In this document: piece by piece, positions 12,694 to 23,669 of the stretch | How the letters are laid out: each line of letters starts with the position of its first letter | Numbering within the stretch: the stretch's first letter is position 1 | Assembly: GCA_022496805.1 (NCBI GenBank) | Contig: CM040088.1 | Coordinates: 25,899,501-25,963,500, forward strand | DNA length: 64,000 nt | Reading direction: 5' to 3' | Source of the DNA: Pohlia nutans | Taxonomy: Eukaryota > Streptophyta > Bryopsida > Bryales > Mniaceae | Position numbers and translations under genes: made by a program | The notes under the pieces: generated by a model | What the model saw: only the letters and a program-made list of their open reading frames with translations | Told to the model about the DNA's origin: nothing | Databases searched by the model: none

Positions 12694-13780
12694 GTGCCAC
12701 AATATGTTGAATGGTTTCGCACAAATTGAATCATTAATTGAAGTGTCAAATATTTAAGAGATTGTTGTTGAAATTATGTTGTGAATTTTGTTAAATTTAA
12801 TAAGTTTCTAATTTGAAAATTGAGATCAATTAATTATTAAATAGTTGGGTTAAGAAGTCAAGTGCCTAACTTGGCTAAAATACTAGAAATTCTATCATAT
12901 AGGACCCCGGGTAGGGTACAGGAAATTGGTTGGTGATTAAGAAAATTTCGCTCTATTTTCCGTCTTTTGGCAGAGCTTGTTTTTCCACATTTCTATATAT
13001 CATCAATGTTTATAATATTTCTTTTACCAAGCTACTAACTTGTTCTAAGATTCACCAATGGTGTAGAGCAATGATTGGAGAGAATCTACAATTACTCTAT
13101 TATATACTAATGAACATAAAAAAAGAATGATTCTAATTTTGAAATTGTAGGATTAGAATTGGTCAAAATTTCAAGATTTTACTATTACTATAGTAAAAAT
13201 GAAGGCAATAATTAGAGTAGCTATGTAAAAAATGATTTGAATACAAAAAAACGAAGGATGTTGATCACCAATGGAGTTCAAAATCTTTTCAAACGGATCG
13301 AGGAACATTATCTCTTAGTAAATTAGGGCTTTAATTACCATACTTGAATAGTAGTAGAATATAAGATTCATGCTTCAAGTAGCGATGCAACTACGGTAAT
13401 AAAAGTTTTTCATTTTTTCCATTTTATAAAACTTTCAAGCACTATTGACTAGGAAAAAAACCATATGATGTTTTGAATCATGCACTACATGGGATGTAGG
13501 AAGCGAGCACAAATGAAAAAAACATCTCTTCAATCCTTCTTATTGTTTCATTAATGTAGTTGCCACTTGCTCTAATAAACAAATAAAATAATTCTACTTC
13601 ACTATTTTTCTTCTAGCTTGTTCTTAGTGTGGTAAGGCTCTCATTAGAACATTTTCAATTGTGAGGCAAAATAACAATGTGACGAAAGACCGGTAATGAG
13701 CCATGTTCTAGTCGTTATACTGAATTTGAAGAGTTGGCATTTGAAAGATCTTGGTGATTGTTCAAATATGATGAGACACA
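12694..13780. other. intergenic, AT-rich, no gene recognised
   Basis: Nothing with protein similarity, no clear terminal repeats and no RNA gene seen. Confidence 0.45.
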
Positions 13781-13784
13781 TTAA

Positions 13785-14026
13785 CCCCTAAAGGACCACA
13801 AGGATGCATTGTGTCTAAGAATAATTTCATTACATTAGTAGTTTATTTGGATTCCATAATTTTAACGCAATGTCAACTCGATAATTGTAAATGTCTATTC
13901 CGAGAACACAAAAATCCTTCAAAATGTGCAATTACGTTGATCGATTCGCCAGGAAAAACTACATTAGAAAAAACTTGAGGCCTTCAAAAGGCCCCTTCCA
14001 TTTAAGATCTACAAATGCAGATCTGA

Positions 14027-14089
<63 letters not shown>

Positions 14090-15193
14090 TAAAATATATT
14101 TAAATAAAATCCAATTGGACGTGGACGGCGACCGTCTACGTCAGACTGCTTTTTAAAATAAATTAATAATATTTTTCCTATTCACATTAGGTCACATCTC
14201 ACTCAAGGTTTTGGAAAGTCACTGTCAAATTTTTAGATAACCATGAGAGAACAAAAATAAAGTGTCTTTATTCATTTGAGATAAAATTTATAGATTTTTA
14301 GAAGTAATATAGGGTGTTTAAAAACCAATTTGAATATATTCTATGAATATTCTTGGAATATATCACAAATATATCCAAATTATACTATAAATAGTATAGT
14401 ATTCAAATTATTTCATAGCCCTCCATTAAATACCCTATGTTTGCTCACATATCCTAAAATTCACACTAAGTGACTTCCCCGAGACTTGGGGCCTTCTAGA
14501 GGCTCCAAACATTTCTAATGAAACATCAAAAATGATCTAGAAAGCGTTTTCACATTAGGGCGTCAAAGTTGTCAAAAAAAAAGAGTGTAAAGTATGTGAA
14601 ACATTTGCCATTACTGCATCATTAACACTATATAATAATTACTAAAAAGATTAAAATGGAATATTTTCAAAATCTTTGAAATATTTTCTACATATTTAAT
14701 ACTATTTTGGAATATTTTAGAATATTCCAATAATATTTTTGCAATGTGACAATTACTAACGATCACAAACACTAGCTCAATCAGTCACCAAAAAGTCACT
14801 CAACCCAAACATAAATCTTTTAGAATCAATCATTGTTGTTGTGTTTGGTTTTAGAACATGAATTTTTGTGAGCACCTGAATACAATACATCTTTGTATGT
14901 TCTTGAAATTTCAAACGCTAATCATGGTTTTAGAATTTATGAAAATGTTTGCAATGAATGACTTGTTGATTTTGCTCACTTTTTTTAGAAAACAACTCAT
15001 AATCAAACCTTATAATCATGTAATATATATGGTAGATTGTTCTGAAAATTGATATATAGTCTCACGACTAAGTCTCTTTAGAGCTTCAAAAGTGAAGTTT
15101 TCTACATGAAAACCAATTGAGAGATACAAGTACGTTCTTGAAAGCATCATGAGAAGTGATAAAATTTTAAGGACGATCATGGTCCTTTAGAGG
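13785..15193 (-). mobile_element. TTAA-flanked piggyBac-like element, family F copy 2, 1409 bp
   Basis: Ends CCCCTAAAGGACCA and its imperfect inverted copy (CCTCTAAAGGACCATGATC), flanked by TTAA at 13781-13784 and 15194-15197. It is the reverse-orientation homologue of 32225-33135; shared blocks include GCAATTACGTTGATCGATTC. It is longer because of internal additions, among them a (TA)27 run. No transposase ORF. Confidence 0.8.
14031..14084. repeat. (TA)27 microsatellite
   Basis: Uninterrupted TA dinucleotide run of 54 bp inside the family F element. Length is likely to vary between individuals. Confidence 0.95.
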
Positions 15194-15197
15194 TTAA

Positions 15198-15794
15198 AAG
15201 GAAGCATGCATGATTTTCTTGTTAGCTCCGACAAGAATACCAAAGCTTGAGAGACTCTAGTACTTCATTGGTGATGGACATAAGAAGCTTGCGCCAAGGT
15301 AAACCATTTGTCGAGAAACTAATAAAGTTATGACAATATGCCAAGAGTAGGTGGAAATGTGACACAACTACATAGTGCCAAGAGTGATGTTGGTAAGTTA
15401 GGACAAAGGTTCACACGTGTAAGGTAAACCCTAAGTGAGAGGATTACCAAAAACGAGGAGATAGCCGAGACACCGAGTAGTCGGGCCGAATTGGAGGTAA
15501 GCCTCGAACGAAGGGGCTTACCCTACATGAAGGACAATTGCATTTTAACTATGAAGATAACTTGCCGTAAACCACCCGACAATCGTCGAGTGGGTTACAT
15601 TGGTGTGTAATCTACAATACAACTCTCCTGTAAAATCTACAGGAACAAGCCCACTGTGTTCCTTCAATAAAAAACTTTAATCGTCCTTTATGGCAACATA
15701 ATGTTACTGTATGCTTATTCCGGGTCCTTTGAGGATGCTCTTGCTTGTACAGTGCGGTAGATGCTTCTACCCAGTCCACCTCTACCATTTCCGT
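15198..15794. other. intergenic upstream of LTD
   Basis: No exon recognised. GC rises from about 15700 as the LTD promoter region begins; part of 15731-15794 resembles 11950-12009 upstream of PH1. Confidence 0.45.
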
Positions 15795-15943
15795 GCCACG
15801 TCGGAAGAAAGTGGCCGAGTTGGAAAGCCACGTCACACACACCCACTGAATGGAACCCTCTCTGCGACTCCGCGTGAGCACCTGTACATGACCATTCTAG
15901 TGCCACGTTGGATGGACATGGCTGAGTTGGACAGCCACGTCAC
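15795..15943 (+). promoter_or_regulatory. two copies of an ACGT-containing box upstream of LTD
   Basis: Copies at 15795-15836 and 15902-15943 share GCCACGT, GAGTTGGA and AGCCACGTCACAC in the same order and spacing; the third copy is beside PH1 at 12010-12050. They lie about 140 and 250 bp before the LTD start codon. ACGT cores suggest bZIP or similar binding. The repeat is visible; the binding is inference. Confidence 0.55.
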
Positions 15944-16083
15944 ACCCACCTACTTATCCATTCGCAATCCTCTGCTGCCAGGAGCTTGTGTCTCTCGTCA
16001 CCCTCGTCACTCTCCCGAGGTGGACTCAAGCTCTGTGCAATTCTGTATCCCGAATTCCCGATTGTACCCCACAGTGGCCAGCC

Positions 16084-17373
16084 ATGGCGCTCCTGCAGAC
16101 ATCAGCGCTGTCTGTGCGTGCTGCTGCTGGAACAACAACACCCTGCAGGCGCAGTTGGAGGACTGTCTTCGTGGGACAGGGCATCGGGAAGAGAGTGTCA
16201 TAGAATCAGCAGCTCGGAGTGCAGAACGGCAGTCGCGTCTCGGCCTGGTTCCAATTCGGGAAAAATGGCGCTGATTCTAAGGCAGCTGGAATTTATGGTA
16301 GCCAGATGCGTGACGACTTTGACAAGGACGATGTGGAGCAGGTTCGTTTTTTAGGTTTTCATTTCATTTTCATTTTTGTTCTGTTTCTTGTTTTCGTTTC
16401 GTTTTCTTTTTTTTCCCTCCCAATTGGTGCCTAGGAATCTTGGGAGAAAACCGAGCACATTATAGAGTTTCTTCCTCCAAGCCCGATGCTTTGAAGAGTC
16501 CAGACCCAACAGACGCAGGACTAATAATTTTTTTACAGAAAGGTCTCCTCTCAATAACTAGGGTTCTCTATTTTTTAACGCCGGTTGGTCATACTGTCCT
16601 TAATTGGCTATCTAGGGTAATGGCGACAGCAGGTTCAACGAAACGGAGTGCTATGGTTGGTTAGGGTTTTGTTGTAGTACTCCCTCCGCCCATAATAGAT
16701 GATGCTTTTGAAAAAATCAAAGAAATTAAGGAAGCTAGAGAGTAATTGTCTGTCGAAGCAGTATCATATTGCACATGGTATGTGTGGCATGTGGCAGCAT
16801 GGTGATGTTCGTTGCAGTGTGTTCTTTGATGCAATGAACAGATGCTAGCATTGATTTAGCTCATATGTTGTATGTGATCCACATATGAGCAAAGACAAGC
16901 TTCACAGACAAAAAACACTTCTTTGTGATTTTGCTTTGTTAGAATCTGTAAAACAACAACTTCAAATTAAATAAATGATTTGCATCAAGTAATTTGGGAC
17001 AATTTTATTTCTCAAAAACATCATCTATTATGGGACAGAGGGGTATAATTTTTCTTCGAGTTTTCTTAGCTGTGAAGAACAGAAACCCTAACATAATTCC
17101 CCTGCATTGCAACAGTACTTCAACTACATGGGCATGCTGGCAACCGAAGGGACCTATGACAAGATGAATGTGCTGCTTGACCAAGGGATCCCTGCCGTGG
17201 ACATCCTTCTGCTGATGGCCTCTTCCGAAGGTGATCAACCCAAGGTTGAGGAGCTGATCGGAGCTGGTGCCGACGGTACCGTGAAGAATTTGGAAGGTAT
17301 GACTGCAGTAGATCTTGCAGCCAATGATATTATCCGGGATCTCATAGTGCAAAGCTTGAAGGCAAATGCTTGA
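16084..17373 (+). CDS. LTD: LTD (LHCP translocation defect, ankyrin-type chloroplast protein), two exons, in-frame stop in transit peptide
   Basis: LTD (also GDC1) is a stromal protein that passes light-harvesting chlorophyll proteins from the inner-envelope translocon to the chloroplast SRP. Exon 1 is 16084-16341 and exon 2 is 17116-17373, joined in phase 0 (GTTCGT donor, AACAG acceptor). Mature-part signatures are all present: WFQFGKNG, AGIYGSQMRDDFDKDDVEQ, YFNYMGMLATEGTYDKM, VDILLLMASSEGD, KVEELIGAGAD and TAVDLAANDIIRDLI, with one ankyrin repeat in exon 2. The first ATG begins MALLQTSALSVRAAAG, a plausible transit peptide, but a TAG at 16201-16203 interrupts it (probably CAG originally) and no in-frame ATG follows until the GSQMRDD Met. 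So this is either a recent null or pseudogene allele, a base error, or a gene whose first exon is spliced or started differently. The intron holds a Stowaway-like MITE. Confidence 0.82.
16680..17043. mobile_element. Stowaway-like MITE in the LTD intron, 364 bp
   Basis: Inverted ends CTCCCTCCGCCCATAATAG and CCCCTCTGTCCCATAATAG, each preceded by TA (16678-16679, 17044-17045). The CTCCCTCCG start and TA duplication are typical of Stowaway MITEs moved by Tc1/mariner transposases. It fills about half of the intron. Confidence 0.85.
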
Positions 17374-17576
17374 GCTCTGCTTTAGAGTTAGTCAATACCA
17401 TAGAATAGAGTAGGGTTCACCCACAGACTCATAGCCGGACACCAGATGGGCTGCTAATGTGAAGGTACCGGTACAATTAGTAGCATCATGCAGAAAGTTA
17501 CTTGGTTTCTGGTGGAGTCTTTGAATGTGAAATGTATGTAAGGTAGAGGATACTCTTTGAGTCACTTTAGACCATT
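17374..17576. other. LTD 3' flank
   Basis: Expected LTD 3' UTR; no poly(A) signal called with confidence. Confidence 0.4.
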
Positions 17577-17580
17577 TTAA

Positions 17581-18022
17581 CCCCTAAATCCCTGGGCCTA
17601 TGACCATGGAATCATGCTTTGCATGTCACTCAATTTTGCCACTATAAGTAAAATAAGTTTTCAATTTTATATTTTTAGTAGATGAAGCCACTCATGTGTC
17701 TACTACGAGTCATGAAATTTTCATAAATTTTGGTGAAAATTTAAATTACTATGATTTTTTGAAGGATTGTAAAGAAAATTCATATCAATTACAAAATGTA
17801 CTTTTTTTTTTTTTTTTTTTTGATTTTCTTACCAAAGGTGTAAATTACAATGAAGAAAATTACAGTAAATGAAAATCATCCATGTATCTAAATTTACACT
17901 TTTTTTTGCTACACCATGGTAATCCTCACTGAACCTGTTACTCCAATAAAACATTCAATTTTCAAAGTTTTCCAAAAATTCAAAGTGGGATAGAAAATAG
18001 ACTCGGTAAGCTTCATTTTGTT
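17581..18022 (-). mobile_element. TTAA-flanked piggyBac-like element, family G, left part
   Basis: Starts CCCCTAAATCCCTGGGCC after TTAA (17577-17580) and is the inverse of the right half of 38355-39083; both share CCTATGACCATGGAATCATG and TTTTTAGTAGATGAAG. Similarity stops near a TTAA at about 18023-18036, where the sequence becomes TTAACCCTATGCGCG, so another TTAA element probably inserted there. The far end was not found. A poly-T run lies at about 17803-17821. Confidence 0.65.
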
Positions 18023-18036
18023 AGTTAACCCTATGC

Positions 18037-19631
18037 GCGTCAAATGTCATTTATTGTAACATTGGATGATTGAAACTTCGAGGAGTTGTTTCTCCTTCAT
18101 ATAGTGTCGGAATTCAATGAGAATTGTTGGGTTAGATTTCAAATCAAGTCTAGTTTCTGCAGTGAAACTCTTGCTTCAATCCAAGATGTTGTGAAGATTT
18201 GGCAAGTGTTTTAGTACAAGGAGGTTTGGTTTTGGACATTTTTTGCTTTGAAAAACTTGAGCCATTTTTTGACATTGCAAGGCCATTTTTGGACACATCA
18301 AAGTTTTTTCATGAGTTTGTTTGGTCCTTATGTTTTCTCAAGATGATGTTAAACAACTTTGTAGTTTAGAAGATATTTTAATGGGAAAGGTGTAGAAATA
18401 GCATTTCAACTCCAAAGTGCCATCAGTTATATTTTAGAACCAAATTTTGATATTAAAAATATGATCTTCCAATCCATGAGGCTTTAAATGAGTCCAAACT
18501 TGATCCACATTGGAATTAAGAACACCTATCTTCAAACACACGTCTTTTCTTTGATTTCGAGGGGTGCCTTCTCCAGGGGTCGGCATTGGTTATTGGCCCA
18601 CTCACGTTATATGAGTTTTGGCGCATCTTGATTACTCACTAAAATTGATTATTGGTTGGTCAACGGTTGAATTATGAAATGGGAGATGTTGTGTTGGATT
18701 GCGAGGTTGATTTGGTGATCAAACCAAAGTACTGCTAGATTTGTTTTTGGCTATAGTTCTTGCAATGTAATAATATTCAAAATCATCTTTGTTCTTAAAT
18801 GGGTCCTTTCGTCAATCTTGCATAATAAGTACATTCTGACACCCTACTAATGATGAGAATGTGCACAATTTGATTACGACAGCCTAGGGACGCTTTAATA
18901 GTCAGAATTTTGAAAATTCATAACATATTCATCCGGTGTTCAAATAATACATGCTAAAGTGTGTTGAATCCTCATTCACTTGCCAATGAGATCCACTGAA
19001 AATGAATTATTTTTAATGCTAGGAAATAGGATGAGTTAATTTATTTGACGCTTTTAGGTATTTTTACTTTAGAGCATCTCCACCGGGAGGCGCCACAGTG
19101 GCCCTCAACGGCCTCTGACGTGCCCTGGCTACAACGCATCTCCCACCGGCGGCCCTTCAACAAACAGTTCCATCATGAGCACTTCAAAAGTACAAGAGGC
19201 CTCCACAAATTCCATGATTGTTGTGTTCACATTTGAGGGCCCTTGTTTGTACTCACAGACTGATCTTCTTCCGGATCTTGACTGAACTAGCAGATTTTTA
19301 GTTATTTATGGATTCTCATTTAGTAGTAGGCTGAGATGGGTAGGGCTCGGGAGAAAAAAGACTGGACACACTTCAGAAGGTGGTACAGTAGCAGAGAAGA
19401 CTAAAAAGCTCAAAAAATTTGTGAAAGAGGAGGAACAACAACTTTGTGAGAACTACCTGCATATTTCGCAGGATCCCATCGTCGGAACTGCACAAAAAAA
19501 TGGTTCATTTTGGGACCGCATTCATGAATATTTTCCATTCACGTATGCTTTCAATTCAATTCATTTTTCAATTTAACTCTATTTCAATTCAATGCAAATT
19601 TGCAATTAAATTCAATTCAATATTGGAAATA
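18037..19631. other. intergenic, repeats of unclear type
   Basis: A segment that begins after TTAACCCTATGCG may be a further TTAA element without a clear right end. A lone Harbinger-type end (TTAGAGCATCTCCACCGG) lies at 19069. No gene recognised. Confidence 0.4.
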
Positions 19632-19777
19632 ACCAAGTTAAATTAGCAAAGCCAAATTACCAAACCAAATTAGCATCATTAAATTTGCCAAGTTAAATTA
19701 ACCAAGCCAAATTACCAAAGTCAAATTAACCAAGCCAAATTAGCAAAAGCCAAATTAGCATCAATAAATTAGCCAAG
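19632..19777 (+). repeat. degenerate tandem array of a CCAAATTA-type unit, left part
   Basis: Loose 13-15 bp units of the type CCAAATTA(A/G)C(C)AAG run up to the TTAA at 19778 and resume right after 21120. The family H element therefore landed inside the array, which offers TTAA sites (AAGTTAAATTAACC). Confidence 0.7.
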
Positions 19778-19781
19778 TTAA

Positions 19782-21116
19782 CCCTTTAGTGCCCAGGGTG
19801 GTTCAGGTGAAACCAAAGATTTTTAATGATTCTTTTTTTAAAACTCTCTCTATTCAAACTATGGAAACTATTAATAGTATTTAACCGTATAAATGTAAGC
19901 ATAGCTTAACCCCTAAACGTCCAGGCATCCAGTTTCTGGATGTTTGTTGGTCAAACCCAATTTTGATCTTGAAGACGACTTTTGTTGCTAATACACCCAA
20001 CTAAGAAAATGAAGTTTATTAAGTCTAGTTTGAACTCCACTTTTCAAATCTTAAAAATTCCAATTATTGAGTATTTTATTGCTTGTGCAAGCTTTGTAGC
20101 TCAAGGTTTGAATTACACTACATAGGATGTTCACCTTTCGAATTTCAAAATTTAAATAAAAAATTTCTATGGAAAACATATCATGTGATTCTCCATTGTA
20201 ATTTGTACCTGCTCCCAAAAAAATATTAATTTTTTAAAGCTTATTTGTAATAAAAATTATTTTTTGAAGTATTTGACTTAAAGATTTGTTAAAAAGGCCG
20301 TATTAAATTAAAAAAATCTGAAAATTTCAAGACTGATAGGAAACATTCAATTCCATGCATGAAAAATATTACAAAATATATTTTGATAAATCTTGAAGGC
20401 TAAATTGTGTAGTTTGACTTTCCTACAAAGGAGTAGTACGTTTAAGGGTTAATCAAACAAGTGCAGGTTAAATCTTAGTAAGATCCGACCGTTGGATTGG
20501 AAGATTATAGTATGTTTTTAAACCGTATAATGCACACTCAAAAATGAGATTATGAGGATGTGCGACTTCAAAGTTAAATAGGATTTGGGTTAAATTTTCA
20601 AAAATAAAAGTGAAGAGGTTCAGTAATGACCTATGTCAACACCTCTCCATTGCAATCTTTCACTCACACATAATTATTGTGAATTTTACAAGTGATAGTG
20701 ACTTATCCATATACGGTTTAAGACAAAAAAATTACACGTTAAAATATGAAAGGAGTTGGTACATTGATCAAGATCAGAATACATACACTAATGGAACATG
20801 AACAAGAGAACACAATCCAAAAATTTAAAACAAGATAACAAACTTCCAAACACAAAAAATACCTCATAGTAAGTACATGTGCTGTATTTGTAAGTATTTA
20901 CTGTATTTCAAGTATTTGTAATATTTTCACGTTTTGTTCATAGGTACTTTGATAGTTGCACAACTCCAAATTGAAATTTAATTTTTTTAGAAGATGTATT
21001 TTATAAGTCTCCAACTCTGAACATCACAATTCAAAATCCAATTGTTCATGGATTTTTCGTTATTTGCATTTTTGACACGTCAGTGACCACAATATGGTCT
21101 CATGGGCACCAAAGGG
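19782..21116 (+). mobile_element. TTAA-flanked piggyBac-like element, family H copy 1, 1335 bp
   Basis: Ends CCCTTTAGTGCCC and (inverted) CCCTTTGGTGCCC, with TTAA at 19778-19781 and 21117-21120. Homologous to 53607-54407 in the same orientation. It is longer because another element (19910-20448) sits inside it. CCCTTT ends next to TTAA are common among piggyBac-type transposons. No transposase ORF. Confidence 0.85.
19910..20448 (+). mobile_element. TTAA-flanked piggyBac-like element nested in family H copy 1, 539 bp
   Basis: Ends CCCCTAAACGTCC and CCCTTAAACGTAC (inverted), flanked by TTAA at 19906-19909 and 20449-20452. The unoccupied site is in the other H copy at 53731-53734: ATAGC-TTAA-TGAAACAAG there, ATAGC-TTAA-element-TTAA-TCAAACAAG here. 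Part of the interior is distantly like family G (AACTAAGAAAATGAAG, TAAGTCTAGTTTGAACTCC). Confidence 0.9.
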
Positions 21117-21120
21117 TTAA

Positions 21121-21764
21121 ATTAACCAAGCCAAATTAACGAAATTAAATTATCAAAGCCAAATTAACTCTAAATGTCAAATCATATTACCAAAAATTAC
21201 TCAATTCTATGTAAACCAATCAAATGTAAAATCTAGAACAAAAGGACAACCATCCCTTATATCCATACAAAAAAATCAGTTAATTTTCAAATCATAATTG
21301 AAAAATTCTTAAATCAATCATGATAAAAACCAAATGAATTCCAAAATATTGTAGACAACCTCATTTAAGATCAAAGAAAGAACAAAGAGATGGAACAATG
21401 ACAAAACCAAGGCATCCATCTATGTGTGATTTGGTTTCACATATAGTGAAGTGAAGTAAAACATAGACATCTAATTACATATGTGCTAGTTGTCTTTTAC
21501 TTTAGTTTGGATTAAAGTAAAACAAATATGGTATTGGTTGTCTTTTACTTTATGTTTGAGTTATTTAGTTTACCACCGATGAAGGTCACGGGAGGTTGGT
21601 GTGGGTAGGGACTGGAGGACGCCACAGCTGGGGCACGCTAGTGAACTTGATCGAGGACCTGCTCGAAGCCCCATGGTGTTGCGCCATGGGTGGGGATGCT
21701 ATTAGTTCTTATATTAAATTAACTCCCAAATGTTCTTGAGCTACTGGCAGTACTGGGCATGCAC
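21121..21764. other. right part of the CCAAATTA array, then intergenic
   Basis: The tandem array continues to about 21190. Beyond it I see no gene; a TTTTAC-rich imperfect repeat lies at 21440-21560. Confidence 0.45.
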
Positions 21765-21767
21765 TTA

Positions 21768-22229
21768 GGGCCTCTTTACACTAGAGACAAGAAGCCGTGA
21801 GGAGAGAAATTTCAGCCAATGGGAGACCTAAAAATCGAGAAGACCAAATAATGTCACTTTACACCCAAAATTTTCAGTCCAAGGGAAGGAAGGAGGAGAA
21901 AATGACATGGACAACACTTTTGTCCTTCGTGGCAATAAAAGTGCACATTTTCCAAGGCCTCCGGATTTTGCGTCAAGCCCACCTCAAGAGGTGGGTCTAA
22001 CGCAAAATCTAGGGGCCCGTTTGGCCAAAATTCTCACAACCAATCATTTTTTATTTTTTAAGAATATGTAAGAACTTTATTTTAAAAAATCAACACTTTA
22101 TTTTGTGGCCCCTTCTCACTTTACACTATATCCAAAGGCCGTCAAGTTCAAAGGTTGGCTTCTGAAGGATGAGCCATGGCCCTTGTGAGGTTTTCTCCAC
22201 GGCTTCTCGCCTCTAGTGTAAAGAGGGCC
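21768..22229. mobile_element. Tourist-like MITE, 462 bp
   Basis: Ends GGGCCTCTTTACACTAGAG and inverted GGCCCTCTTTACACTAGAG, continuing into GCGAGAAGCCGTG, with TTA duplications at 21765-21767 and 22230-22232. Harbinger-type target, same end class as 7914 and 12144. Confidence 0.85.
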
Positions 22230-22577
22230 TTACTGTACATGTGAATTTAAGTGTCCAGTCACATGTGTAAACAATAGCAAATATTCTCTGCAGATAGATT
22301 ACTGGAGGGTGATATTGGGGAGGGTGATAATAACGAGGTGAGAGTGTACTTTGAAGAAGGGGAGAGATGCCGGCCATTCATAAGAGCATCCCCAATGGGG
22401 ACGGTAACGGCTCCCTCCAACGGGATCTGAAGGGCGCGGCATTTCCGGCGGGCTCCAATGGGCGCGCCAGTGCTCCCTCCAGTCTCCCGTGTCTTTGTAA
22501 AACCCTCCCGGTCTCGGCAAGTTCTTTCTCTTTGGCGTGAGCGCTTGGTCTTCCCGGTAGAAGCAGTCAATGCCACG

Positions 22578-23471
22578 ATGGCAACATTGGATTCGGGAAG
22601 AGCGAAGAAGGGCAAGAACTTCAGCGCGGAGGAGGAGCGAGGACTGTGTCGCAGTTTTTTGGCCGTGTCGCAGGACCCTGTGTGTGGGAATGGGCAACGC
22701 AATATGGCGTTTTGGGAATGCACCACAACGCACTACAACTAAACGAAGTCCAGGAGAAATCCAGTGCGGCAAGCGAGAAGTTTAGAGACGAAATGGGGGA
22801 ACATCAAACATGACGTCGGGAAATTTTGCGATGCATACAAGCAGGTTCTGGATTGTAGGGAGTCTGGGGCATCATTAGAGGACGTGCTAGAACGGGCGCT
22901 TGAGTATTATAAAGACCGGCACCCCAAGCAACAGGGTTTTGCGTTTCTGCATTGTTGGCAGTTGCTCAAGGACGTCCCTCGGTGGTGGGATTCACCAGTC
23001 GACGTCCAGAGACGGGGAATTGTCCCTGACACGTCTCCGAGTATTGCAGCGAAGGCCTCCCGAAGACCTCTGGCTGTGGAGCCCATGGCCGCGCAAGGTA
23101 GCGGCGACGGAGAGTGTAGCGGTGACGACCAGGCGGTGCAGGTGATTTCCGCCGAAAAATTTAGGGTTCGACCGGCGAGACCGCAAGGAAACAAGGCAGC
23201 GAAGCACGACCTGTTGGAGGCGGGGAGGCGGGAGACCGTGCTGAAGTCACAGGCCAAAGCCGCGGAGCAAATGGGCGCCGCAAATATGAGGAAAGCGCAG
23301 GTTATGGAAGACCAAGCGGCTTTGGCTCTATTTCGCGTCCCAATTGGCGACGACCTCGACGAGGAGGCGCGCGAGTACTTCAAATTGAGGCGCAAAGAAG
23401 AAATGGAGAGGATCAAGAGACAGATGGACTCAGAGCGCAGGACCGCAGAGCGAGAAGAAACCGACCACTAG
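22578..23471 (+). pseudogene. PIF/Harbinger ORF1, Myb/SANT-like DNA-binding protein, one in-frame stop
   Basis: ORF1 of Harbinger elements binds DNA and carries the transposase to the nucleus. The frame from the ATG at 22578 reads MATLDSGRAKKGKNFSAEEE, RGLCRSFLAVSQDP and MAFWEC, then a TAA at 22740-22742; the same frame resumes with TKSRRNPVRQARSLETKWG and DVGKFCDAYKQVLDCRESGA, the trihelix/NAM-associated pattern, and ends in a charged helical tail (EEMERIKRQMDSERRTAERE). The normal family sequence at the break suggests GAA changed to TAA. A single substitution disables it, so decay is recent. Confidence 0.85.
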
Positions 23472-23669
23472 CGTTTTGTTGCGAGCCAGTTTCGCAATAA
23501 ACGTGCGCGGGCGCAGGCAGACCCAGTGACACATGATGAGCCCTTGCTTTTGCTCGCCCCGAATTCCCCGACTCCGGCTGCAGATGTCACACCTCCCAAT
23601 CAGCCCTCGCCGCCAAGGAATTCCGAACCGCCGGTGAATTCCACAGCAGGTAATTGTCCCCCTCCCTCT

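Noticed and set aside
13891..14085. Small frame ending in Tyr-Ile repeats
   Set aside because: Product of the TA microsatellite.
15711..16274. 187-residue plus-strand frame over the LTD promoter and exon 1
   Set aside because: Out of frame with LTD; the LTD frame carries the conserved protein. It crosses the promoter boxes and has no similarity of its own.
22299..22772. Overlapping minus-strand open frames at the left end of the Harbinger element
   Set aside because: Antisense to ORF1 and crossing the transposon boundary; no domain.
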